From WYEN01 sp049976205 (GTDB lineage: Archaea > Thermoproteota > Thermoprotei_A > Sulfolobales > AG1): a DNA stretch of 20,610 nt. This document shows, piece after piece, positions 7,279-14,388 of the stretch. Under the pieces are notes generated by a model. It was not told the origin of the DNA and ran no database searches. It saw only the letters and a list, made by a program, of their open reading frames with translations. Within the stretch, counting starts at the first letter, position 1; every line of letters begins with the position of its first letter. The DNA lies in NCBI GenBank assembly GCA_049976205.1, contig JBMFIR010000026.1, forward strand, positions 1 through 20,610, given 5' to 3'. The position numbers and the translations under genes were made by a program.

Positions 7279-8386
7279 GTGACATCTATTTAGCGAGTAT
7301 AGAATAGATAGACGGCAACTAAAGAAGATCATTGAAGCAGTTAAGCAGTGGCAGACCCAAGCAACAATTCTACTCAGTCTCTACATCCCCCCTGGTAGAC
7401 CAACCTCTGATGTTCTTGATCTTCTTAGGAGAGAGTATTCGATAGCTGGCAACATTAAGCTTAAAAGAACCAGAGACTCTGTTCAAACAGCACTTCAGAT
7501 GGCTATAGATGATCTCGTGAGAATACCTAAGATCCCTGAAAATGGATTAGTTATCTTTGCAGGCGTTAACCCAGACACAGGAGACCAGATACATCTATTA
7601 TTTGAGCCACCAGATCCCGTCCCAATATTCTTTTATAGAACAGACAAGTGGTTTCACACAGAGTTTCTAGAACCAATGATTGAGGAGGCAGAGGTCTACG
7701 GAATCATTATTGTTGAGAGAGACGCCGCCACCCTAGCTCTGTTAAAACCTAGTGGAATAGTTATACTAGATGAATTAGAGGATTATATACCTGGGAAACA
7801 CAGTAAAGGTGGTCAAAGTCAGAGAAGATTTGATAGAATAATTGAGCAAATGGTTGAGGAATTCTACAAAAAAGTTGGTGAGAGAGCAAATAAGGAGTTC
7901 ATACCTTATCTAGAGGAGAAGAAGCTAAAAGGAGTACTGATCGGGGGCCCTGGATACGCTAAGCTAGATTTCTTAAAGGGCGAGTACCTGGACTACAGAC
8001 TAAGATCATTGATCATAGGAGAACCAATAGATGTGTCTTACCAAGGTGAGGCAGGAGCAAGAGAATTAATTGAGAAAGCCAAGGATTTATTGAAGGGCCA
8101 TAGATATATAGAAGGTGTTAAGGCAGTCGAAGAGTTCAAGTATCATTTAGCTAAAGACGATGGTTTAGCCATATATGGTCTAAATGAAATAATTAACGCT
8201 CTTAACATGGGTGCGGTGGAGAAAATAATTGTTTTAGAAGACTTCGAGAAATTAGAAGAGTTAATAACTCTGGCAGAGAAGAAGGGGACTTCAGTAATAC
8301 TTATTAATGATAATATTCCTGAGGGAATGTGGATTAGAAAAATTTTTGGAGGAGCAGTTGGTATACTGAGATATAGAATAGAGTAG
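7279..8386 (+). CDS. prf1: Peptide chain release factor aRF1, apparently needing a +1 frameshift at UAG
   Basis: This is the archaeal class I release factor, which recognises all stop codons and triggers peptidyl-tRNA hydrolysis. From Ser at 7292 the frame gives 364 residues with all three domains: domain 1 (SLYIPPGRP; the NIKS-loop reads NIKLKRTR), domain 2 with HSKGGQSQRRF carrying the catalytic GGQ, and domain 3 ending in RYRIE. No ATG, GTG or TTG lies in this frame until ATG 7499, which would delete domain 1, and TGA precedes it at 7280. In the neighbouring frame GTG 7279 reads Met-Thr-Ser-Ile and then UAG (7291-7293). Skipping one U joins it exactly to AGC (Ser) at 7292, giving 368 residues. 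An extra base in the TTT at 7289-7291, from error or mutation, would give the same picture. The Cys of the YxCxxxF motif is Thr here. Confidence 0.9.
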
Positions 8387-8399
8387 CGATGATCATAAA

Positions 8400-8909
8400 A
8401 TGAAGATGTATTATCTATCGAAAAAAGACTTGAAAACACTTCAGGACGAACTGAAGAGAGTATATAAGCTCCAAAGAGATTTTGAGAGAATATTTTTTGT
8501 AGATGCCTCAGATCACTTCAGGAACAAATCAGTCAATATATATATTGCTTTAAGTGATCAAAAGATTCCTTTGGTGATTAAGATAGACAATGTTCTTCTT
8601 CCAGCGATACACTCATTAAATAGGGACTTATTGAAGATCCCTTACGTAAAAGTGGATAAAGGAGCTGTGCCCAGGATCCTGAACGGCGCAGATGTTATGG
8701 CTCCTGGAATAATAGAGCTCTCGGAATTTAATATAGGAGAAATAGTTGGTGTGAAAGAACCCGATAACTCCCTATATATAGCTGTGGGGAAATCACTGAT
8801 GAGTTCAGTAGAGATCAGTGTTCAGAGAAAAGGTAAGGCAATTAAAAATTTACACTATGCAGGGGATGATATATGGAAGATCCTAATAGAATTATTAAAA
8901 AAGATCTAA
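8400..8909 (+). CDS. PUA-domain protein, MCT-1/Tma20-like
   Basis: A 169-residue protein. The N-terminal half (MKMYYLSKKDLKTLQDELKR... to about residue 85) resembles the pre-PUA domain of MCT-1. The C-terminal half is a PUA RNA-binding domain: VDKGAVPRILNGADVMAPGI, then GEIVGVKEP, YIAVGKSLMSS and GKAIKNLHYAGDDIW, matching the MCT-1 pattern (KGA, ANIMCPG, CVG, IHY, DGLW). Eukaryotic MCTS1/Tma20 works with DENR in reinitiation and 40S recycling after termination. The gene begins 13 bases after the aRF1 stop with no promoter between, so the two are very likely one operon, in keeping with a role in termination or recycling. ATG 8406 is an alternative start. An RNA-modification accessory role is less likely. 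Confidence 0.8.
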   Translation: MKMYYLSKKDLKTLQDELKRVYKLQRDFERIFFVDASDHFRNKSVNIYIALSDQKIPLVIKIDNVLLPAIHSLNRDLLKIPYVKVDKGAVPRILNGADVMAPGIIELSEFNIGEIVGVKEPDNSLYIAVGKSLMSSVEISVQRKGKAIKNLHYAGDDIWKILIELLKKI

Positions 8910-8982
8910 TGTTTATATGAATTAATTAGATCCATCAATTATTTATAGTAGATCTAATATGTTTTAACGTTTGTATGTGATG

Positions 8983-8992
8983 TTTTTATATG
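8983..8992 (+). promoter_or_regulatory. TATA box of the CoA-transferase gene
   Basis: TTTTTATATG is the best box A in this gap. It predicts transcription starting near 9014. It overlaps the upstream ATG at 8990 and so argues for ATG 9023 as the true start of the CoA-transferase. Confidence 0.5.
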
Positions 8993-9022
8993 TTTTCTCT
9001 CTTAAATATAATTGGGATAGTT

Positions 9023-10681
9023 ATGTTTTTTAATAGGAAAATTAGTGATCCTGAGGAAGCTTTGTGTTGTATAAGAGATGGGACTGTTATAGCAGTATCA
9101 GGTTTTAATCTACTAACTACACCAGAGTATCTTATTTATGAACTATATAAACAGTATCGGAAAACCGGACACCCACGAAATCTCTTCATGGTTTTCGAGA
9201 CCCTACCAGCAGTACCCGGAAGAGCTTTTGATAAAATTGCTGAGATAATGTATAAAGACAAAGACTATGGTTTCATAAGAGGTGTACTGGCTCCCTACCT
9301 AGGTTTCTCACCATGGCTTCAGAAACTAGCTTCTGAGAACATTATCGAGGTCTACTCATGGCCTATTGGTATAACTGTTTACTGGTTTAGAGAAGTTGCT
9401 TCTGGAAGACCTGGTTTGATAACTAAGATAGGTCTAGGAACATTCCTAGATCCGAGAGAAGATATGGGTGCTATGAATGATCTTGCACGTGAGAGAAAAA
9501 GTTGTAAAGTGTCTCTAATAACTATAGAGGGAGAGGAGTATTTATTTTATCAAGCACCAAAACCCGAGATCGCTCTCGTGAGAGGATCCGTTGCAGACGA
9601 GATGGGCAATATATCACTTATTGACGAAGCCATTAAAGGAACAGCTCTGAATATTGCACAAGCAGCAAAAGCTCTACCTAAGAAAGGTATTGTTATTGCC
9701 CAGGTTAGGTGGGTGACTAAGAGAGGTACTATACCTCCAAGAGAAGTAGATATACCAGCCCCTCTTGTTGATTACATAGTTGTGGCTCCTGGAGAATATC
9801 ACTGGCAGTCGGGGTCATACGAATACGATCCTAGGTTATCTTATAGAGTAATCCCCCCATTAGACCCTCGTGAATTAGGAGGATCTGAGATAGAGAAATA
9901 TAGTGAATACGAGCATATTATTGCTCGAAGAACTTTGATAGAGTTAGTTAATGAAGTGATTGAGAAGAAGAGACCTATACTAGTTAATTTGGGTATCGGA
10001 ATACCAGCACTAGTCTCTTGGCTAGCCTCTTATGAAGAGATCTCAGATTACATAGTGACAGTAGTTGAATCAGGGGTATGGGGAGGAGTAGCATTAGGAG
10101 GACAAGATTTTGGAGCAGCGATATCACCATTTGCATTAACAACAATGCCAGATATGTTTTCTAACTTCGAGGGAGGAGTTATAGACGCCGCCTCACTAGG
10201 TTTCTTAGAAGTTGATAAAGAAGGTAATGTGAATCCATCAATGCTACCAGGCAGACTCTACGGACCAGGAGGATTCCCTGTAATAGCAGGAGGATCTCCA
10301 AAAACAGTATTCTCAGGAAGCTTCACTGCAGGGGAGAGGAAAATATACTTTGACCCAGTAAGTAAGAGATTAATTATTGAAAAAGATGGAAGCGTTATAA
10401 AATTTGTTGAGAGAGTATACAAGATATTCTTCAGCGGGAAATACGCCTTAAAGTTTGGACATGACATAACCTACGTAACTGAGAGAGCAGTGTTTAAATT
10501 AACTCCTCAAGGCGTTATGATAACAGAGATAGCGCCAGGTATCGATATTGAGAAGGATATACTAGCCAAAATGAAATTTAAACCTATTATTCCTTCAACT
10601 CTCTATGAAATGGATCAAAGAATCTTTGTGAAAGGTAGAATGGGTCTTAGAGAAAAGTTATTGAGAGAAATAAAGAAATAG
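9023..10681 (+). CDS. Family I CoA-transferase, fused alpha-beta type (YdiF/propionate CoA-transferase-like)
   Basis: About 552 residues with both CoA-transferase halves in one chain. The N-terminal alpha-type half contains DGTVIAVSGFNLLTTPEYL and LALVRGS-like ALVRGSVADEMGNIS. The C-terminal beta-type half has LVNLGIGIPALVSW, then TVVESGVWGGVALGG, whose Glu (about residue 349) matches the catalytic glutamate that forms the CoA thioester, and FLEVDKEGNVNPSMLPGR with a Gly-rich loop. Such enzymes move CoA between short-chain acids (acetate, propionate, 3-oxoacids). ATG 9023 is preferred over in-frame ATG 8990, which lies inside the TATA box. It has no obvious operon partner; the next gene starts 129 bases downstream with its own TATA box. 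It could activate or recycle acids for acyl-CoA metabolism. Confidence 0.85.
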   Translation: MFFNRKISDPEEALCCIRDGTVIAVSGFNLLTTPEYLIYELYKQYRKTGHPRNLFMVFETLPAVPGRAFDKIAEIMYKDKDYGFIRGVLAPYLGFSPWLQKLASENIIEVYSWPIGITVYWFREVASGRPGLITKIGLGTFLDPREDMGAMNDLARERKSCKVSLITIEGEEYLFYQAPKPEIALVRGSVADEMGNISLIDEAIKGTALNIAQAAKALPKKGIVIAQVRWVTKRGTIPPREVDIPAPLVDYIVVAPGEYHWQSGSYEYDPRLSYRVIPPLDPRELGGSEIEKYSEYEHIIARRTLIELVNEVIEKKRPILVNLGIGIPALVSWLASYEEISDYIVTVVESGVWGGVALGGQDFGAAISPFALTTMPDMFSNFEGGVIDAASLGFLEVDKEGNVNPSMLPGRLYGPGGFPVIAGGSPKTVFSGSFTAGERKIYFDPVSKRLIIEKDGSVIKFVERVYKIFFSGKYALKFGHDITYVTERAVFKLTPQGVMITEIAPGIDIEKDILAKMKFKPIIPSTLYEMDQRIFVKGRMGLREKLLREIKK

Positions 10682-10780
10682 TCTCACTAAAAGCTATACC
10701 AAAGATCTTAATTAAAGCATTAAATTATTACATCATAATAAATCACTTACTTGTTTTTTATCTCTAATCAAGAGACATAG

Positions 10781-10790
10781 CTTATAATCT
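10781..10790 (+). promoter_or_regulatory. TATA box of the aldo/keto reductase gene
   Basis: CTTATAATCT is centred about 26 bases before GTG 10811. The predicted transcript starts at or next to the initiator codon, so the mRNA would be leaderless. Confidence 0.45.
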
Positions 10791-10810
10791 AAGTTAATTA
10801 ACTTATTGAG

Positions 10811-11767
10811 GTGTCATGTATAGAGTATAGAGAGTTAGGATGGACAGGGGTCAAGGTATCTGTAGTTGGCTTAGGCGCTTGGCAATTCAGTGAGGCATGG
10901 GGCGTCCTGGACTATGAGCTGGCAAAAAACATAGTTAAGAAAGCTATTGAGAAAGGTATTAACTTCATTGACACAGCCGCAGTTTATGGTAGAGGTAAAA
11001 GCGAGGAGTATGTTGGTAAAGCAATAAAGGAATTAGGTGTTAGAGATAGTGTATTTATAGCAACTAAACTCCCCGGAGACTTCATGAATGAATATGATGT
11101 TCTCAAGGGAACTGAGAGATCACTTAGTAGATTAGGTGTAGATGTCATAGATCTTATGCAAGTTCACTGGCCTCCTCTATGGCATAATTTCCCAACTTGC
11201 GAATATATGAGGGCTCTGGAGAGACTTGTTTCATTAGGTAAAATCAGGTATATTGGATTAAGTGATTTCCCTGTGGAATTAATTGAGTCAGCTAGACAAT
11301 GTCTTTCGATAACTGATATCGCAAGTATACAGATAAGATACAACTTGATAGAGAGATATGCGGAGAAAGAACATATACCATATGCTGAGAGAGAAGGTTT
11401 ATCAATTATTGCTTGGAGCCCCATAGCCAAGGGTGCCTTAAGTGGTAAATACGATACTAAGAACATACCGCAGTTCCAAGATGTGAGAGCTAATGACCCA
11501 GTTTTTCACCCAGAGAATATGGCTAAGATCGAGCCATTAATAAATCTCTTAAGAGATCTCTCTAAAAAATATAATAGAACACCTACGCAAATAGCTCTTA
11601 GATGGCTAATACAGTATAGTCCAACAGTTATACCTATACCAGGTGCTAAATCACCTGAGCAAGTTGAGGAGAACGCTGGTGCAGGAGAATTCACATTATC
11701 CTTCGAGGACTTTCTGAAGCTAGATCTGGTTAGTAGAGGTATTAGAATAAGTTATGTTACGTGGTGA
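10811..11767 (+). CDS. Aldo/keto reductase
   Basis: A 318-residue TIM-barrel NAD(P)H-dependent oxidoreductase. The catalytic tetrad is visible: D54 in NFIDTAAVYG, Y59, K86 in IATKLPG and H119 in MQVHWPP. The opening YRELGWTGVKVSVVGLGAW and the late IPIPGAKSPEQVEENAGA segment, which binds the cofactor phosphate, are typical. The substrate cannot be deduced; archaeal members of this COG0667-like group reduce assorted aldehydes or ketones. The GTG start agrees with a TATA box 26 bases upstream. The gene is convergent with the flavoprotein gene on the other strand (stop codons 4 bases apart), so it is a single-gene unit. Confidence 0.9.
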   Translation: MSCIEYRELGWTGVKVSVVGLGAWQFSEAWGVLDYELAKNIVKKAIEKGINFIDTAAVYGRGKSEEYVGKAIKELGVRDSVFIATKLPGDFMNEYDVLKGTERSLSRLGVDVIDLMQVHWPPLWHNFPTCEYMRALERLVSLGKIRYIGLSDFPVELIESARQCLSITDIASIQIRYNLIERYAEKEHIPYAEREGLSIIAWSPIAKGALSGKYDTKNIPQFQDVRANDPVFHPENMAKIEPLINLLRDLSKKYNRTPTQIALRWLIQYSPTVIPIPGAKSPEQVEENAGAGEFTLSFEDFLKLDLVSRGIRISYVTW

Positions 11768-11771
11768 ATTT

Positions 11772-12848
11772 CTATAAAAGATTCAGTAGCAGCTTAAGTG
11801 TTTCTGGTCTAATACTTAGTTTTAATAAATCTGTTTTTGATACATATCCGAGAGAAATTTTTATAAGTAAATCCTCTGGTGTTTTCATAAGGAATCTCTT
11901 TCTATCACTTGGACTAGTAATGATCTCTAGATCAAGAATCTTTCTTTGCAACATTATTGCTCTATAGAGATAAATTTTTCTTAGCTCATTAAAGTAGTCT
12001 ATTCCGTATTTAATACTTCTATAGAGTGCTAAAGCAGTATATATGCTGGGTCTAATACCCTCGCCAGTGGCAGGCATAACAGCTCCCAGAGCCTCACCTA
12101 TATGATACGGATCTCTTTCCTTAGCCAATTTCTCAACTATGCCACCAACAGTTACCATAGCACCCTCTCTCTTGATTAGAGAAGCCTTTCGAAGCTCCTC
12201 TCTTGATAAAATAATCTCTCTTAGTATATTCTCTAGATCTTTGAGAGAAGCATATCCACCAATACCTATCCTAGCTCTTTTACCACTCTCAGGAAAGAAC
12301 CATGCGTAGCCAACTAAATGAGAATTGAAGTACAGCTCAGGTATCTCAGGTTCTGAGAATTTATTCTCGATATGATATTGTATAGCAGGGATCTTCTCAA
12401 TAGAGGTTTTCTGTGAATAAAAACCTCCAGCATTTACCACAATATCGTATTTAGCTACCTCCTTGTTTCTGATTAATACCTTACCTCTCTCTAGATATTT
12501 AGCTGCACTGTTTAATTCGAGTTCTACTCCCTCTGAGAGAGATTTCAAGAACTCTCTTTTATCAATTATGTAACCTAGGACTCTTCTACTTTTATTCTCA
12601 AAGAGTAGTTCGCCATCTAAAAATACTCTGTAGCCACTATACTCCCATAATACGTGTTTTAAAGCGATTTTCATTATGTCTGCTATCTCATTATCTCTTG
12701 ATATATCTGGGAGACCCCATCCACAGGGTTTGATAGCTAAATCTTTCTGAGCCTCAAAAACCTGAACCTCTTTCTCAAATCCGTGATCTACTAGATATCT
12801 TGCTAAAGAAAGACCTGCTGGACCAGCACCAATAATAGCTATTTTCAT
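11772..12848 (-). CDS. Geranylgeranyl-reductase-family FAD oxidoreductase
   Basis: A 358-residue flavoprotein. The N-terminal Rossmann motif is GAGPAG (7-12), and KPCGWGLP (40-47) is the cysteine-containing loop typical of geranylgeranyl reductases. The middle has GYAWFFPESGKRARIGIGG. FAD closing is by GEALGAVMPATGEGIRP, close to the usual GDAAG-x-x-x-P-x-x-GEG, with Glu for Asp. Family members saturate the isoprenoid chains of archaeal ether lipids or quinones at the membrane, and a lipid role is plausible here. At about 360 residues it is somewhat shorter than many archaeal digeranylgeranyl-glycerophospholipid reductases (about 390-450), so a paralog with another isoprenoid substrate is possible. 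ATG 12848 is preceded by GGTG at the normal distance. It is downstream of TBP on the same strand but 59 bases away. Confidence 0.82.
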   Translation of the reverse strand: MKIAIIGAGPAGLSLARYLVDHGFEKEVQVFEAQKDLAIKPCGWGLPDISRDNEIADIMKIALKHVLWEYSGYRVFLDGELLFENKSRRVLGYIIDKREFLKSLSEGVELELNSAAKYLERGKVLIRNKEVAKYDIVVNAGGFYSQKTSIEKIPAIQYHIENKFSEPEIPELYFNSHLVGYAWFFPESGKRARIGIGGYASLKDLENILREIILSREELRKASLIKREGAMVTVGGIVEKLAKERDPYHIGEALGAVMPATGEGIRPSIYTALALYRSIKYGIDYFNELRKIYLYRAIMLQRKILDLEIITSPSDRKRFLMKTPEDLLIKISLGYVSKTDLLKLSIRPETLKLLLNLL

Positions 12849-12907
12849 AATAACACCTAAGACTACGAGACGTAAAATCTCTTATTAGGTTAAAAAATTT
12901 ATAGTGA

Positions 12908-13507
12908 TCAGAGCTGTTTTGATAGATCCTCTATTCTAGCAGGAGGCTTTAAGCAATCATATTCTTTTAATATATCATAGACTTTTTTAACTACCTCTGC
13001 AACCTCCTCCTCGCTTTTGGCTCCTGTAATAACCATTTTCCCTGATGAGAATATTAGTAGAACTACTCTTGGTTCATTCATTCTGAATATTAATCCTGGG
13101 AATTGCTCAGGTTCATACATAGAGTTCTTAAGCATATAAGCTGCTTTCTCTAGAATTACTTCGACACCTAAATTTGCGGATGCAACAATATTCTGTATCT
13201 GGATCTTCGGTTTCTCAATAATTGTTATACCTCCCTTAATAAAGTTCTTTAATATTCTCTTGACAGCTCTGATAAGCTCTTGGGTTCTTTTGGCTCCTGT
13301 AATAACCATTTTTCCAGATTTAAATATTAGTGCTGTAATCTTCGGATTATCAAGTCTGAGTATTAGTCCGGGGAATTGCTCAGGGTTGTATTCTATATCA
13401 GGTATTGTCTGCTCAAGAAGCGAGAGATCAAGTGTTTGATTAAGTATTACAGTTGCGACTATATTCTCTATCTTAAACTCTAGCTTAGGAGTAAATGTCT
13501 CAATCAC
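12908..13507 (-). CDS. tbp: TATA-box-binding protein (TBP)
   Basis: A 199-residue protein made of two direct repeats of the TBP saddle. Both repeats carry PEQFPGLI and SGKMVITGAK (repeat 1 about residues 11-95, repeat 2 about 102-185). The four DNA-kinking phenylalanines are present: F45 and F62 in repeat 1, F136 and F153 in repeat 2. TBP binds box A and recruits TFB and RNA polymerase. The C-terminal tail (KPPARIEDLSKQL) is short and mixed in charge. The GTG at 13507 is the start; an AT-rich box near 13541-13550 on the minus strand predicts a leader of about 12 bases containing GGGGAT. The shared gap of about 160 bases with the divergent cdvB gene holds both promoters. Confidence 0.97.
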   Translation of the reverse strand: MIETFTPKLEFKIENIVATVILNQTLDLSLLEQTIPDIEYNPEQFPGLILRLDNPKITALIFKSGKMVITGAKRTQELIRAVKRILKNFIKGGITIIEKPKIQIQNIVASANLGVEVILEKAAYMLKNSMYEPEQFPGLIFRMNEPRVVLLIFSSGKMVITGAKSEEEVAEVVKKVYDILKEYDCLKPPARIEDLSKQL

Positions 13508-13631
13508 TCAAATCCCCTTATAAATTTTGATTATTAGGAATTTATAAAAGAGACGATAAATAATCAGGTAATTTACTTTAGTGAAGAGAAGATAAGGAAA
13601 AATAATAGGTTAATAAGCGTAGACTTTTTAA

Positions 13632-13642
13632 GCTTTTTAGAA
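13632..13642 (+). promoter_or_regulatory. TATA-like box of the cdvB gene
   Basis: GCTTTTTAGAA is centred about 30 bases before ATG 13669. Transcription would begin near 13662, giving a very short leader. It is a weaker box than the one at 199-208. Confidence 0.35.
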
Positions 13643-13668
13643 CAAAGCATATCATCCGAGGACTGCCT

Positions 13669-14328
13669 ATGGGTCTTGCTAAAGATATATCAAAGAGATG
13701 GGAAGGAGGAGAGACAGTGGGAGAGAAAATAAAGAAAGCATTTAGTAAGAAAGAACCAATTAAATACAAGCTTCTAATGAGTAACTACAAAATTAAGGCT
13801 CTGGCATCTAGAATAGATGTCCAATTAGAAAGACTCAAGGAAAGAGATAGAATGTTATTTGAAAGAGTCGTTGACGCTATCATAGCTAAGGATAATGCTA
13901 GAGCAACAATGCTTGCTAACGAAATAGCTGAGATCAGGAAAGCCGCTAGACAACTCGCTATGGTGCAAGTAGCTCTAGAGCAGATATCTATGAGGATCGA
14001 GACAGTAGTTCTCCTAGGAGACACATTCGCCAACTTAGCTCCTGTATTAGGCGTCGTCAGAGAATTAAGAGGATTAGTTAGAGGATTAATGCCTGAATTC
14101 TCGTATGAGATGCTTGAGTTAGAAGAGAGTCTGAGAGAAGTAGTATTAGAGACAGGCGAGGGTCTCTCAGCACCATATGTAGAGACAGCATATGCATCAC
14201 CTGAGGCAAAGAAGATCCTTGAAGAAGCTAAGATAGTGGCTGAGCAGAGAATCAAGGAGAGCTTCCCAGCGCTACCCACTATACCTACAACCACTACAGA
14301 GACATCAAAAGCAGAAGCTTCGCCATAA
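13669..14328 (+). CDS. cdvB: ESCRT-III-like cell division protein, CdvB family
   Basis: A 219-residue highly helical protein of the Snf7/ESCRT-III type. A basic N-terminal helix (KDISKRWEGGETVGEKIKKA) precedes a long helical hairpin (about residues 30-110: LASRIDVQLERLKERDRMLF and DAIIAKDNARATMLANEIAE) and amphipathic helices. The C-terminus carries SFPALPTIP, a proline-containing stretch resembling the MIM2 motif that binds the MIT domain of CdvC/Vps4, followed by a Thr-rich tail. These proteins polymerise at mid-cell and drive membrane constriction. The length and the lack of an obvious C-terminal winged-helix (CdvA-binding) domain fit a CdvB1/CdvB2-type paralog better than CdvB proper. cdvA and cdvC are not next to it here. 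Start ATG 13669. Confidence 0.85.
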   Translation: MGLAKDISKRWEGGETVGEKIKKAFSKKEPIKYKLLMSNYKIKALASRIDVQLERLKERDRMLFERVVDAIIAKDNARATMLANEIAEIRKAARQLAMVQVALEQISMRIETVVLLGDTFANLAPVLGVVRELRGLVRGLMPEFSYEMLELEESLREVVLETGEGLSAPYVETAYASPEAKKILEEAKIVAEQRIKESFPALPTIPTTTTETSKAEASP

Positions 14329-14370
14329 AATATTCAGGGATCTGGATCTATAGTATAATTTAATTTAGTT

Positions 14371-14380
14371 CTTTTTTTCT
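14371..14380 (+). terminator. Poly-T terminator after cdvB
   Basis: A run of seven T (14372-14378) lies about 44 bases after the cdvB stop, in the convergent gap with the ligase gene. Archaeal polymerase terminates at T-rich tracts; no strong hairpin precedes it. Confidence 0.4.
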
Positions 14381-14388
14381 CTATATCT

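Noticed and set aside
7499..8386. aRF1 starting at ATG 7499
   Set aside because: This would delete domain 1 with the stop-codon-recognition loop, although the missing sequence is present and conserved directly upstream in the same frame.
13785..14294. A 169-codon frame on the minus strand inside cdvB
   Set aside because: It lies wholly antisense to a clear ESCRT-III gene, is extremely rich in Ser, Ala and Thr, and shows no domain; it mirrors the coding strand's codon bias.
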